Source of the DNA: Luteibacter sp. 9135
GTDB taxonomy: Bacteria > Pseudomonadota > Gammaproteobacteria > Xanthomonadales > Rhodanobacteraceae
Reading direction: 5' to 3'
DNA length: 64,000 nt
Assembly: GCF_000745005.1 (NCBI RefSeq)
Contig: NZ_JQNB01000001.1
Span: 248,001-312,000 of the forward strand
Both the position numbers and the translations under genes were made by a program. Below the pieces are notes generated by a model that was given only the letters and a program-made list of their open reading frames with translations, did no database searches and was not told the origin of the DNA. This document shows positions 46,703 to 55,853 of the stretch, one piece after another (position 1 is the first letter of the stretch; every line of letters starts with the position of its first letter).

Positions 46703-47716
46703 TCAGTTTCCCGTGCGCCGTGCCCGCTCGGCGTTCTCCTGGTCCATCGCTTTCAACGGCGTATCGGTCGGGCACCCTTCGGGCACGCGCTCGTCCTTAC
46801 GATAGGCGGCGATGCACTCCGCCTCGCTGCGGACGGGTACGGCACCGGGCAGGTCTTTCACCAACGGGTTGGCCGGGGCCATGTTCAGGCGGGTGTCGCC
46901 GTCCTTGTGCGCCGCCTTCGACGGGTCTTCGCCACCGCAGCCCACCGGCAGCACGAAGAACACCGTGGAGCAGTTCACCCGCACGCCGTGCCCCAGGTCC
47001 ACCGTTTTCTTCACCGTGGTCTTTTCGATCGCCCGGCGCATGCCCTGGCTGAGCACGTTCTCGTCGCGCGGCGCCCAGTCCTTCTCGAACCGGGTCTGCG
47101 TGTAGGTCACGGTGGTCTTGTGCGACATGACACCCGCCGCGTCCGTGGGCCGTGGCGGCGTGTAGTCGGAACCGCCCGAACCCGGCGCACCCTTGGGCAG
47201 GGCGATCGAGCCGTCGGCCCCGAAGACGCCGCTGGCCGGAGCCGCCGTCGCCGGGGGCGCGTCGGACGGCGTCACTGCGGGGGTGACCTCGTCCGGTTTC
47301 TTCTTGCGGGGCGGCGGTTCGGGGCGTGTAGCTTCCGCCGAGCGCACCTTCGGAGGTGGTTCGGTGACCGGTGGCGGCGGGGGCGCCGAGGGGACCGCGG
47401 GCGGCGGGGCACGGTCGATGAAGCGCACCTCGAGCACGTCGGGTGGCCCGTGCGGCACGTAAAAACCGATCTGCACACGCGGCTGCATCTCGTAGCTGAC
47501 CACGACGATCAGCAGGAGATGAAGAAGGATCGCAGCGGCTATCGCCAGCGTAACGCTCAACCGGTCGCGTGGGACGGGCCGTCGCTGCCGCATCGCACGC
47601 AGCGTGGCCAGCATAGCGGGATCGAGCGGCGTCAGGCCGTCCGGCCACGCCCCATCGTCGGCGGGAAGCCGATGGGTCTCGACGAACGACGGTGGCGCCT
47701 TGCCGGGGTCATGCAC
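46703..47716 (-). CDS. TonB-like proline-rich anchored protein, short copy
   Basis: The 337-residue paralogue of the next gene has a membrane span (LAIAAAILLHLLLIVVVSY), PDVLEVRFIDRAPPPAVPS and a shorter Pro-rich spacer. The same C-terminal domain follows: YTQTRFEKDWAPRDEN...TTVKKTVDLGHGVRVNC, GCGGEDPSK, MAPANPLVKDLPGA. The start is probably GTG at 47716; a later internal ATG is possible. It precedes the long copy by 58 bases in the same direction, so they probably form an operon. Confidence 0.7.
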   Translation of the reverse strand: MHDPGKAPPSFVETHRLPADDGAWPDGLTPLDPAMLATLRAMRQRRPVPRDRLSVTLAIAAAILLHLLLIVVVSYEMQPRVQIGFYVPHGPPDVLEVRFIDRAPPPAVPSAPPPPPVTEPPPKVRSAEATRPEPPPRKKKPDEVTPAVTPSDAPPATAAPASGVFGADGSIALPKGAPGSGGSDYTPPRPTDAAGVMSHKTTVTYTQTRFEKDWAPRDENVLSQGMRRAIEKTTVKKTVDLGHGVRVNCSTVFFVLPVGCGGEDPSKAAHKDGDTRLNMAPANPLVKDLPGAVPVRSEAECIAAYRKDERVPEGCPTDTPLKAMDQENAERARRTGN

Positions 47717-47842
47717 GCGCGGGGGTGTCCCTTCGGGCCGTGGAAAGTCGCGGAGCTTAGCCCGTCAAGGGTAAGCAGGGCGTATGCCCGGGCTTTCAGA
47801 CCACGTGGAACGGCGAAGATTCCCCCTTGCGCCCCGACGCAG

Positions 47843-47870
47843 CGCGGGCCCCGTCATGGCGGGGCCCGCG
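47843..47870. terminator. Hairpin downstream of the PfpI-type gene
   Basis: CGCGGGCCCCG and CGGGGCCCGCG form a perfect 11-bp stem with loop TCATGG, 56 bases beyond the stop of the minus-strand gene. It has no T-run, so termination is plausible but not certain. The rest of the 209-base gap shows nothing else. Confidence 0.5.
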
Positions 47871-47925
47871 ATTCCCGCGCTTCGCCGATCGGCAACGACC
47901 GGCGGAGCAGGATCACGACACGGTC

Positions 47926-48471
47926 TCAGCCGACCAGCGAGGCGATCACGGCCTTGGCGAACGCGGGAATGTCGTCCGGCTTGCGGCTGGTGATGAGGTT
48001 ACCGTCCGTAACCACCTCGCTGTCTTCCCAACGGGCGCCGGCGTTGCTCAAGTCCTGCTTCAGCGAGGGCCACGAGGTGATCTTCTTGCCATCGACCAGG
48101 CCGGCGTTGATGAGCGTCCATGGGCCATGGCAGATCGCCGCCACCGGCTTGCCCGACGACGCCACCGCCTTGACGAAGGCGAGCACGGTGTCGTCCGTAC
48201 GCAGGTTGTCCGGATTGATCACGCCACCGGGCAGTACCAGCGCATCGTAGGAAGCGGCATCGGCCTTATCGAGCGCGATGTCCACGTTCACGCTGATACC
48301 CCAATCCTTCTTGTCCCAGGCCTTGATCTGCGATGCGCCGCCCGGCGCGATGACATCGACCTTGGCACCCGCTTCTTCCAGCAGGCGCTTCGGCTCGGTC
48401 AGCTCCGACTGTTCGAAACCGTCGGTGGCAAGCACCGCGATACGCCGGCCGTCGAGTGATGTGTTCGCCAT
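47926..48471 (-). CDS. PfpI/YhbO-type DJ-1 superfamily protein
   Basis: The 181-residue protein is a class-I glutamine-amidotransferase-like fold. It has IAVLATDGFEQSELTEP, YDALVLPGGVINPDNLR and the nucleophile elbow PVAAICHGPWTLINAGL with Cys-His. This is the PfpI/YhbO branch, linked to stress resistance or protein/nucleotide deglycation; that activity is debated. It stands alone. Confidence 0.88.
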   Translation of the reverse strand: MANTSLDGRRIAVLATDGFEQSELTEPKRLLEEAGAKVDVIAPGGASQIKAWDKKDWGISVNVDIALDKADAASYDALVLPGGVINPDNLRTDDTVLAFVKAVASSGKPVAAICHGPWTLINAGLVDGKKITSWPSLKQDLSNAGARWEDSEVVTDGNLITSRKPDDIPAFAKAVIASLVG

Positions 48472-48571
48472 GGATGTCTCCTCGGATAAGTGTGGTCCGA
48501 GGATGGATGCGACGACATGAGCACGGCGTCGCGCATGTGTCGCCGCATCGTGAGCGGTCGTGGCGGACGAC

Positions 48572-49054
48572 TCAGGCTGCCGCCTTGCGCTTGGGCTTCA
48601 ACATCGTGCCGATGCACTGCGGCGACCCGCACAGGCAGGCCCAGATCTTCTTCAGGCGCGCGGTGTGCGGCATGTCCAGCGTGATGCCGTAGTCGTAGGT
48701 GAGTTCTTCGCCGGGCGCGATGTCGCGAAGCGCCTCGATAAGCACGCGATCCTTCTTCGACGGCTTGCCTTCGACGGCTTCCTCGATCACGGCCTGGCAG
48801 TTGGGATCGCAGCCGTGGTTGATCCAGCGGGCCGTATTGCCGTTGCTGTTACCGTCGACGATGTATTTCTCGTTCAGCGTGAACAGGAAGGTGTGGCCGG
48901 TTTCACCGCCATCGCCGTATTTCTTGTCGGCCTGGGCGTGGGTGATGATGTCACCCTTGTATTCGACGATCTCTTCGCCGGCCTTGATGGGCGCGGTGGC
49001 GAAGACGCCGTTTCCGTGAATGGGCGAACGTCGTGCGGCGATGCGTCGGGTCAT
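48572..49054 (-). CDS. SET-domain lysine methyltransferase-like protein
   Basis: The 160-residue product is a compact SET domain: SPIHGNGVFATAPIKAGEEIVEY, ARWINHGCDPNC (the NHS/N-x-x-PNC knot), EELTYDYGI and a post-SET cysteine cluster (WACLCGSPQCIG, C-x-C-x4-C). Such domains methylate protein lysines using SAM. Bacterial members are known but their targets are mostly not. ATG at 49054 is used; a TTG at 49063 is possible. The zinc-type cysteines are intact. Confidence 0.87.
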   Translation of the reverse strand: MTRRIAARRSPIHGNGVFATAPIKAGEEIVEYKGDIITHAQADKKYGDGGETGHTFLFTLNEKYIVDGNSNGNTARWINHGCDPNCQAVIEEAVEGKPSKKDRVLIEALRDIAPGEELTYDYGITLDMPHTARLKKIWACLCGSPQCIGTMLKPKRKAAA

Positions 49055-49203
49055 GGGCGGCAATCGGTGTCTTGGAAGATAAGCGCTGATGATGCCTGCT
49101 ACCTCCCCGCTTGGGAACCGCGTTTCAAACGCACGTCTCGCGCACCCGGGGGCCCGGCGCTACCATCGGGCCCTGTTCGTCGCTGCCCGTGGAAACCCAG
49201 GGA

Positions 49204-49704
49204 ATGATCCCGACCGTTCGCACCTGCCTCGCCCGCCTCATGCCCATCGCCTGCGTGCTGCTGCTCGCTGCCTGCGGGCCCGCGAGGAAAAGCGTGTTCC
49301 CGCCGGCGGTGACGCTGCAGGAAGTCACCGCCAAGCCGGGCGGCGTCTGGCACCTGACCCTGCGCATCCGCAACAACAGCTATGGCGGCATGGCCTTCCA
49401 GAGTTTCCAGGGCACCCTGCGCGTCGGTGACCTGGGCGGCGTGCTGATGGATGTGAAGGTGGACCAGGACATCCCCTCGTTCGCCGCCGACGTAGCCAGC
49501 ATGGACCTCGTGCCCACGCCGGAGATGAGCCGCGCGCTGGCCGAGCTGGCTGCCAAGGGCAGCGCCGGCTCGCTCCCCTACACCATCGATGGCCACATCG
49601 TCGCGCTGCCGGAGCAGGAAAAGACGCCCCGCTCCTTCGAGGTGCACGGGCGCAACTGGCTCTCGCCGGTACCCGGCATCCCCGATACCTATCGCTCTCC
49701 CTGA
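49204..49704 (+). CDS. Lipoprotein with LEA/WHy-like domain
   Basis: The 166-residue lipoprotein has a lipobox (PIACVLLLAACGPARKS). The mature part looks like a small beta-sandwich of the LEA-2/WHy type (VWHLTLRIRNNSYGGMAFQSFQGTLRVGD ... SLPYTIDGHIVAL). It is likely anchored in the outer membrane. I assign the fold from sequence style only. ATG at 49204 is used because it starts directly before the signal peptide. It precedes the acyl-CoA dehydrogenase by 40 bases. Confidence 0.7.
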   Translation: MIPTVRTCLARLMPIACVLLLAACGPARKSVFPPAVTLQEVTAKPGGVWHLTLRIRNNSYGGMAFQSFQGTLRVGDLGGVLMDVKVDQDIPSFAADVASMDLVPTPEMSRALAELAAKGSAGSLPYTIDGHIVALPEQEKTPRSFEVHGRNWLSPVPGIPDTYRSP

Positions 49705-49744
49705 TCCCACCCAGCCGCGCGCGCCGCGACGCCAGGACCCCGAC

Positions 49745-51520
49745 ATGACGCTCTACAAAGCCCCCCTCGACGACATGCGTTTCACCCTTTACGACGTGCT
49801 GGGCGCGGAAGCCGTGCTGGCCCGCCTGGACGGCGGCGAAGCGCACACGCGCGACCTGCTCGACGCCGTGCTCGACGAAGCGGCGCGCTTCAACGAGCAG
49901 GTGCTGGCACCGCTGAACGCCAGCGGCGACCAGGAAGGCTGCCACTACGACAAGGCCACCGCGTCGGTCACCACGCCCAAGGGGTTCAAGGAAGCCTATC
50001 GGCAGTACGCCGACGGCGGCTGGGCCGGGCTGACCGCCGCCGAGACGTTCGGCGGCCAGGGCCTGCCCATCGTGCTCGGCGCGCTGACCAAGGAAATGAT
50101 CGACTCGGCCAACCTGGCCTGGGGCATCTATCCGCTGCTCTCGCAAGGCGCCACCGACGCGCTCGAGCACCATGGCGACGCCTGGCAGCAGGAGGTCTTC
50201 CTGAAACCGCTGGTGGAAGGACGCTGGACCGGCACTATGTGCCTCACCGAACCCCAGGCCGGTTCCGATCTCGGCCTGCTGAAGACGCGCGCCGAACCCA
50301 ACGACGATGGCAGCTACCGGGTCACCGGCACCAAGATCTTCATCAGTGCGGGCGAGCACGATTTCGTCGAGAACATCGTGCACCTGGTGCTCGCGCGCCT
50401 GCCCGACGCCCCCGCCGGCAGCCGCGGCATCTCGATGCTCGTGGTGCCGAAGTTCAAGGTCGGCAAGGACGGCGCGCTCTGCGAGCGCAACGCCGTGGCG
50501 GCCGGCGCCATCGAGCACAAGATGGGCATCAAGGGATCGGCCACCTGCGTCATGAACTTCGACGATGCCCAGGGCTGGCTGGTCGGCCCGGCGCACAAGG
50601 GCTTGGTCGCGATGTTCACGATGATGAATGCCGCGCGCCTCGCGGTGGGTATCCAGGGTCTGGCCGTTTCCGAGCGCGCCTTGCAGAACAGTCTTCACTA
50701 CGCCCGCGAGCGCCTGCAGATGCGCGCGCTGTCGGGCGCGAAGCTGCCGGAAAAAGCGGCCGATCCGCTCACCGTCCATCCGGACGTGCGCCGCATGCTG
50801 CTTACCCAGCGTGCCTTCGTCGAGGGCGGCCGTGTGCTCGCCGCCTATGCCGCGTTGCAGGGCGACATCGAAGCACGCCATCCCGATCCGCAGGCCCGTA
50901 AGGAGGCAGGCGAACTGCTTTCCTTCCTCATTCCCATCGCCAAGGGCCTGCTTACCGAAGCCGCGCAGGAATGCACCAAGGAAGCCCTGCAGATCTTCGG
51001 TGGCCACGGCTATATCGCCGAACACGGCATGGAACAGTTCGTCCGCGATGCCCGCATCATCACGCTGTACGAGGGCACCACGCAGATCCAGGCGCTGGAC
51101 CTGCTGGGCCGCAAGGTCATGCAGTTGCAGGGCGCCGGACTGAAGCATTTCCTGGGCGAGATCTCGGCGTTCTGCCAGGCCCACCAGGGCAACGACACGC
51201 TGAAGCCCTTCATCGGCCCGCTGGCGATCGCCGCCAAGACCTGGGGCGATCTCACCCAGGCCATCGCCAGGAGCGCGCAGGCGAACCCGGAAGAACTCGG
51301 TGCAGCCGCCGTCGATTACCTGTACCTGTCCGGCTACGTCACCCTGGCCTACTGCTGGGCCCGCAGCGTGCAGGCCGCCGAGGGCTCGCGGCTGTCCGCG
51401 GACGGCAAGCAGGCCAAGCGCGATACCGCCGGCTTCTACTTCAGCCGCATCCTCCCGCGCATCCACATGCACAAGGCGGCGATCGACGCCGGCGTAGCCA
51501 CCCTGCCGGAATTGCTCTGA
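49745..51520 (+). CDS. Acyl-CoA dehydrogenase with extra C-terminal domain
   Basis: The 591-residue flavoprotein has the central acyl-CoA dehydrogenase pattern: GLTAAETFGGQGLPIVLG, GTMCLTEPQAGSDLGLLKTRAE, YRVTGTKIFISAGEHD. The C-terminal ALQIFGGHGYIAEHGMEQFVRDARIITLYEGTTQIQALDLLGRKV carries the family catalytic Glu in YEGTTQIQ. An extra ~100-residue C-terminal part (DmdC-like branch) is present. It oxidises an acyl-CoA in fatty-acid or related catabolism; chain length is unknown. Confidence 0.9.
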   Translation: MTLYKAPLDDMRFTLYDVLGAEAVLARLDGGEAHTRDLLDAVLDEAARFNEQVLAPLNASGDQEGCHYDKATASVTTPKGFKEAYRQYADGGWAGLTAAETFGGQGLPIVLGALTKEMIDSANLAWGIYPLLSQGATDALEHHGDAWQQEVFLKPLVEGRWTGTMCLTEPQAGSDLGLLKTRAEPNDDGSYRVTGTKIFISAGEHDFVENIVHLVLARLPDAPAGSRGISMLVVPKFKVGKDGALCERNAVAAGAIEHKMGIKGSATCVMNFDDAQGWLVGPAHKGLVAMFTMMNAARLAVGIQGLAVSERALQNSLHYARERLQMRALSGAKLPEKAADPLTVHPDVRRMLLTQRAFVEGGRVLAAYAALQGDIEARHPDPQARKEAGELLSFLIPIAKGLLTEAAQECTKEALQIFGGHGYIAEHGMEQFVRDARIITLYEGTTQIQALDLLGRKVMQLQGAGLKHFLGEISAFCQAHQGNDTLKPFIGPLAIAAKTWGDLTQAIARSAQANPEELGAAAVDYLYLSGYVTLAYCWARSVQAAEGSRLSADGKQAKRDTAGFYFSRILPRIHMHKAAIDAGVATLPELL

Positions 51521-51555
51521 ACATCGAGCCGCCCACACGGCATCGCCAGCTCTTG

Positions 51556-51577
51556 CAGGAGCCGGCGATGCCGGCGA
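51556..51577 (+). repeat. REP-like hairpin, divergent
   Basis: GCAGGAGCCGGCGATGCCGGC followed by GA keeps the pattern (head)GGAGC-stem-GATG-stem seen in the other elements. The stem is GCCGGC/GCCGGC and the head is GCAG instead of GTAG. It lies in the 168-base gap after the acyl-CoA dehydrogenase gene. Confidence 0.5.
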
Positions 51578-51688
51578 TCCCGCGGCAGCGGGCCCCTCGC
51601 CGCACCGCCAAAGGGGCTTTTCCCCACACCCCCGAAGGTGTAGAAAAGGCTACCGGTCAGTCTCCCCACCGCAACGGTGCCCGACACG

Positions 51689-52165
51689 ATGAGCGCTTCC
51701 CCGTTCCTGATCCGTCTCGCCGAAAGCGACGATGACGAGTTCATCCTTGGCCTGCTCCATCGCTTCGTCGACTTCCCGCTGCCCAACGGCCGCACCAAGA
51801 CGGATTGCCTCAAGGGCATCGAATCCGACCTGGTCAGGCACCTCGACGAGCAACCGTCCAACAGCTACATCTTCGTCGCCGAGAACCAGGACGGCGAGCC
51901 GGTCGGCTTCGTCCACCTGCAGAAGACGAAGGACTTCTTCACCCACCGCGACAACTGCCACATCTCCGATATCGCGGTAGCCAAGGCACACGAAGGCGAC
52001 GGCGTCGGCACATTCCTGCTCGACCACGCCTATGCCTGGGCCAAGGAGCACCGCTGCCAGTTCGTCACCCTGGCCGTGTTCCCCGGCAACGAGCGGGCGC
52101 GCGAGATGTACGTCAAGCACGGTTTCGACACCGACCTGATGCGCCTGGCCAAACCCGTCCGGTAG
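51689..52165 (+). CDS. GNAT-family N-acetyltransferase
   Basis: The 158-residue acetyltransferase shows the GNAT core: IRLAESDDDEFILGLLHRF, ENQDGEPVGFVHLQ, CHISDIAVAKAHEGDGVGTFLLDHAYAWAKEH with a modified acetyl-CoA loop (EGDGVG in place of RGxGxG), and VFPGNERAREMYVKHGF. The substrate is unknown. ATG at 51689 is used; an in-frame GTG at 51677 would add four residues. A bidirectional terminator follows. Confidence 0.85.
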   Translation: MSASPFLIRLAESDDDEFILGLLHRFVDFPLPNGRTKTDCLKGIESDLVRHLDEQPSNSYIFVAENQDGEPVGFVHLQKTKDFFTHRDNCHISDIAVAKAHEGDGVGTFLLDHAYAWAKEHRCQFVTLAVFPGNERAREMYVKHGFDTDLMRLAKPVR

Positions 52166-52186
52166 GACGCTGGTGGCACCGGGAAC

Positions 52187-52216
52187 AAAAAAAGGCTGCC
52201 CAGGGCAGCCTTTTTT
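52187..52216. terminator. Bidirectional rho-independent terminator
   Basis: AAAAAAAGGCTGCCC, one A, GGGCAGCCTTTTTT: a perfect 8-bp stem with a T-run on each side. It serves the acetyltransferase gene from the left and the sapC-like gene from the right. Confidence 0.9.
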
Positions 52217-52235
52217 CGGCAATCGGTAAAGGCGG

Positions 52236-52994
52236 TCAGACCTTCGCGATGGAGCCTTCCTTCTGCTCGCGCACGTCGAGGCGTGCGGCCATGCGATCGA
52301 TGTTGGCCAGCGACACAAGGTGCGCGTAGATCCAGCCGAACGCGCCTTCGCGGAGGAACTCGCCGGCTACCTTCTCGTCGAGGGCGCGCAGCTTCTCTTC
52401 GTTGATGACGAACAGGCCGTTGAGGTTGATGCCCTTGCCTTCCTTCTGCAGGGTGATGGTGCGCGGCTCGAGCAGGTCGTGCTCGCGCAGCTTGCCCATG
52501 AACCACTGCGTGCGGGCGACGTGGTCCTGGAATTCCCCCAGGAAGTTCACGGCGTTGGTCAGGGCCGGCGCGTCGGTGCCGTCCTCGTTGAACAGGCGCT
52601 CGCCTTCGGTTTCGTTGAAGCCTTCGTAGGCTTCGTCGAGGAACACGGTGAAGTCGTCGCCTTCCGTGCCGGCGGGCTTCTCGGCCAGCACGAACGGGTA
52701 ACGGCGGACGAAGGCCGGGATGTACAGGCCCTGCTCCCAGAAGCCGTTCTCGCCGACCAGCAGGTTTTCACCCTGGCGCAGACCCAGGAGGGCCATCGGG
52801 CCGGCTTCTTCCATGCTGTTTCCGGCGAACAGGATGGGGACGTCACGCGAGGCGGGCGCGAACTCGACGCCCGTGAGGGGCACGGAATGCGCGGTGGCCG
52901 CGAAACGGATGTTGTTCACCGCCTTGAGGCGGAGATCGCGATGCGCGGTGCGGTTCAGGGGAACCGGACGCTCGTAGAAAAGCACTTCAGCCAC
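52236..52994 (-). CDS. SapC-family protein
   Basis: The 252-residue protein fits the SapC family (named from S-layer studies): YERPVPLNRTAHRDLRLK, FAATAHSVPLTGVEFAPASRDVPILFAG, LVGENGFWEQGLYIPAFVRRYPFVLAEK and LDEAYEGFNETEGERLFNEDG. Its biochemical role is not established; many homologues sit near TonB-receptor and halogenase clusters, absent here. The start is GTG at 52994, preceded by AGGG at a normal distance. No signal peptide is seen. Confidence 0.85.
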   Translation of the reverse strand: MAEVLFYERPVPLNRTAHRDLRLKAVNNIRFAATAHSVPLTGVEFAPASRDVPILFAGNSMEEAGPMALLGLRQGENLLVGENGFWEQGLYIPAFVRRYPFVLAEKPAGTEGDDFTVFLDEAYEGFNETEGERLFNEDGTDAPALTNAVNFLGEFQDHVARTQWFMGKLREHDLLEPRTITLQKEGKGINLNGLFVINEEKLRALDEKVAGEFLREGAFGWIYAHLVSLANIDRMAARLDVREQKEGSIAKV

Positions 52995-53151
52995 TGTGAA
53001 ACCCTCATGGACCCGCCGGACCTGGGAAGCCACCCCGGCCCCCCTTCCAAACCCGCGCAGGCATATACGAACCCCCACTATATCAGTGCCGCATGACCGC
53101 CACAGCACCGCAAGAAGCATACCGGGCGTGTGCAATTCGGTCGCAATTATC

Positions 53152-53212
53152 GGCTATGCTCGGGCAAACCCGCTTCAAAGGGGTGGGATCGCTTACCCGA
53201 TCCGCACGGAGT
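53152..53212 (+). ncRNA. Candidate structured leader upstream of the HNH gene
   Basis: CGGGCAAACCCGC then TTCAAAGGGGTGGGATCGC and TTACCCG can fold into a closing stem (CGGG/CCCG) around an inner hairpin (CCCGCTTC-AAA-GGGGTGGG with G-U pairs). The layout, GGGCAAA before a hairpin then ..CGC.., resembles c-di-GMP-I riboswitches but lacks the conserved GACGCAAAGCC. This is tentative; it may be just an mRNA leader. Confidence 0.25.
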
Positions 53213-53258
53213 TCGGCTGACTGGAACGCTCTTTCGCACGTGTGAAGGACGAAACCCG

Positions 53259-53867
53259 ATGACGATGGAAGTGCTACACGAAGACCTGCCGAGGGTAACC
53301 GCGCTACACACCACGCGCGTGCTCTCACTCGACGCCGCCGGCCGCATCCTTGACTGGATCAGCTGGCAGGACGCCGTCTGCCTCTATGTGCGCGGCGTGG
53401 TGGCCTGGACCTTGGGCGACCCCTGCCTCACCGTGCATGGCGGCACCAGCCGGGCCAACGGCCTGCAGAGCACGCTGGACCTCCACCCCATCGTGGCCAG
53501 CACGGGCCATTGCCGCGAGCACGCGATCGACCCGGCGCCGGCCTTGACCAACACCGCCCTGTTCGCGCGCGACCGGCACATCTGCCTGTACTGCGGCCAC
53601 CACTACACGCGTCACGAGCTCACCCGCGACCATGTGATTCCGCTGTCCAAACGCGGCGCCGACGAATGGGAAAACGTGGTCAGCGCGTGCCTGGCCTGCA
53701 ACCTGCGCAAGAGCAACCGCACCCCCCAGCAGGCCAACATGCCTCTGCTGGCCGTGCCCTACCGGCCCAGTTGGGTCGAGCACCTGATCCTGTCCAATCG
53801 CAATATCCTGGCCGACCAGATGCAGTTCCTGATCAGCCATTTACCACGGGATCGGCGCCCCGCCTGA
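53259..53867 (+). CDS. HNH endonuclease
   Basis: The 202-residue protein ends with a complete HNH/zinc-finger nuclease site: [49 protein letters not shown], with two CxxC pairs and the DH-N-N catalytic pattern. The N-terminal ~100 residues ([33 protein letters not shown]) match a group of stand-alone HNH proteins. No restriction or phage genes are beside it, so a repair or housekeeping role is more likely than defence. Confidence 0.88.
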   Translation: MTMEVLHEDLPRVTALHTTRVLSLDAAGRILDWISWQDAVCLYVRGVVAWTLGDPCLTVHGGTSRANGLQSTLDLHPIVASTGHCREHAIDPAPALTNTALFARDRHICLYCGHHYTRHELTRDHVIPLSKRGADEWENVVSACLACNLRKSNRTPQQANMPLLAVPYRPSWVEHLILSNRNILADQMQFLISHLPRDRRPA

Positions 53868-53944
53868 GGCCTGTCCGGCCTTTGCCCGCAAACTTTCACA
53901 CCCCATCCCTTGCCCCGGCCTCTCCGGAGGCCAACAATACGGGG

Positions 53945-55840
53945 ATGAACGACCTCTCCCGCTATCCCTATCTGGCGCAGATCGAATCGCCGGAGGACCT
54001 CCGGCGTTTCCCGGTGGACGAACTTCCAGCGATCGCCGATGAACTGCGCCGATACCTGATCGAGGCCGTGGCCTCGTCGGGCGGGCATTTCGGCGCGGGA
54101 CTGGGCGTGGTCGAGTTGACGGTGGCGCTGCACCACGTGCTGGACACCCCGCGCGATCGTCTCGTCTGGGACGTGGGCCACCAGTGCTACCCGCACAAGA
54201 TTCTCACCGGTCGTCGCGACCGCATCACCACCATCAAGAAGAAGGACGGCCTGGCGCCGTTCCCGCGCCGAGAGGAAAGCGACTACGACACCTTCGGCGT
54301 CGGTCATTCGTCCACCTCGATCTCGGCCGCCCTGGGCATGGCAATCGCTCTGCAGCGCCGGGGCGATCCGCGCAAGGTCGTGGCCGTGATCGGCGACGGC
54401 GCGATTACCGCGGGCATGGCCTTCGAGGCACTGAACCACGGCGGCGACGTCGAACCGAACATGCTGGTGATCCTCAACGACAACGGCATGTCGATCAGCG
54501 AAAACGTCGGTGCGATGACCAAGATGATGGCCCGCGCCATGTCCAGCCGGCGGCTCAACGCCCTGCGCGAGCGCGCCAAGAAGGCCATGCCGCGCGAGTC
54601 CTTCTTCGGCCGCTTCTTCAAGCGCTGGGAAGAACATGCCAAGGGCATGTTCGTACCGTCCACCCTGTTCGAGGAGCTGGGCTTCCACTACACCGGCCCC
54701 ATCGACGGGCACAACATGCCCCAGCTGGTGCAGGCGCTGGAAACGGTCAAGGACCTGCCCGGCCCACAGCTCATCCACGTGATGACCACCAAGGGCAAGG
54801 GCTACGAGCCCGCCGAGAAAGGCCCCATCGAGTACCACGCCGTCGGACCGTTCGATCCCGTCGCCGGCCTGGTGAAAAAGGGGGCGCCGGCCAAGCCCAC
54901 CTACACCGATATCTTCAGCGACTGGCTGTGCGACATGGCCGCCAGCGACGAGCGCCTGCTCGGCATCACGCCTGCCATGCGGGAAGGATCGGGCCTGGTC
55001 CGTTTCTCGCGGGAATACCCGCAGCGCTACTTCGACGTGGCCATCGCCGAGCAACACGCCGTGACGCTGGCCGCGGGCATGGCCGTGGAGGGCGCCAAGC
55101 CGGTGGTGGCGATCTACTCCACCTTCCTGCAACGTGCCTACGACCAGGCCATCCACGACGTGGCCCTGCAGAATCTCGACGTCACCTTCGCCATCGACCG
55201 CGCAGGCGTGGTGGGGCCGGACGGTGCCACGCACGCCGGCAGTTTCGACCTGTCGTTCATGCGCTGCCTGCCGAACATGGTGATCATGGCGCCGGCCGAC
55301 GAGAACGACTGCCGCACGATGTTGAGCACGGGCTTCCACTACAAGGGCCCTGCGGCCATCCGTTACCCGCGTGGCACCGGCCCGGGCGCCAAGATGGCCG
55401 AGACGCTGGAAACCTACCCGATCGGCAAGGCCGAGGTGCGTCGACGCGGTCGCCACGGCCTGGCGATCCTCTCCTTCGGCACCATGCTGGCGCCCGCCGC
55501 CGTGATCGCGGGCGAGATCGATGCCACGCTGGTCAACATGCGCTTCGTCAAACCGCTGGATGCCGAGCTGATCCTGGAGCTGGCCCGTACGCACGAGGCC
55601 TTCGTCACCCTGGAGGACAACGCCATAGCGGGTGGCGCCGGCGCGGGCGTGGCCGAGTTGCTGGCCGCCAATGGCATCACCCAGCCGATCCTGCACCTGG
55701 GCCTTCCGGACGTCTATCTGGAACACGGTAGCCGCGAGGAAGTCCTGACCATGGCCGGCCTCGACCTGCCGCAGATCCGCCGCGCCATCCTGGCACGGTT
55801 CCCGCAGTTCGTCGCGAAGGACGTGGCGAGCGCCGGCTGA
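53945..55840 (+). CDS. dxs: 1-deoxy-D-xylulose-5-phosphate synthase
   Basis: The 631-residue TPP enzyme condenses pyruvate and glyceraldehyde 3-phosphate, the first step of the MEP isoprenoid pathway. It has the opening [36 protein letters not shown] motif [18 protein letters not shown]...[21 protein letters not shown] and [14 protein letters not shown]. The ATG at 53945 is used ([13 protein letters not shown]). It follows the HNH gene by 77 bases. Confidence 0.97.
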   Translation: MNDLSRYPYLAQIESPEDLRRFPVDELPAIADELRRYLIEAVASSGGHFGAGLGVVELTVALHHVLDTPRDRLVWDVGHQCYPHKILTGRRDRITTIKKKDGLAPFPRREESDYDTFGVGHSSTSISAALGMAIALQRRGDPRKVVAVIGDGAITAGMAFEALNHGGDVEPNMLVILNDNGMSISENVGAMTKMMARAMSSRRLNALRERAKKAMPRESFFGRFFKRWEEHAKGMFVPSTLFEELGFHYTGPIDGHNMPQLVQALETVKDLPGPQLIHVMTTKGKGYEPAEKGPIEYHAVGPFDPVAGLVKKGAPAKPTYTDIFSDWLCDMAASDERLLGITPAMREGSGLVRFSREYPQRYFDVAIAEQHAVTLAAGMAVEGAKPVVAIYSTFLQRAYDQAIHDVALQNLDVTFAIDRAGVVGPDGATHAGSFDLSFMRCLPNMVIMAPADENDCRTMLSTGFHYKGPAAIRYPRGTGPGAKMAETLETYPIGKAEVRRRGRHGLAILSFGTMLAPAAVIAGEIDATLVNMRFVKPLDAELILELARTHEAFVTLEDNAIAGGAGAGVAELLAANGITQPILHLGLPDVYLEHGSREEVLTMAGLDLPQIRRAILARFPQFVAKDVASAG

Positions 55841-55853
55841 GTCCGGCGCAGCG

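Noticed and set aside
49325..51538. 737-codon minus-strand frame opposite the acyl-CoA dehydrogenase
   Set aside because: Antisense shadow; the plus-strand dehydrogenase has all family motifs.
53259..53867. HNH nuclease as part of a restriction or defence system
   Set aside because: No methyltransferase, helicase or other defence gene adjoins it; neighbours are sapC-like and dxs.
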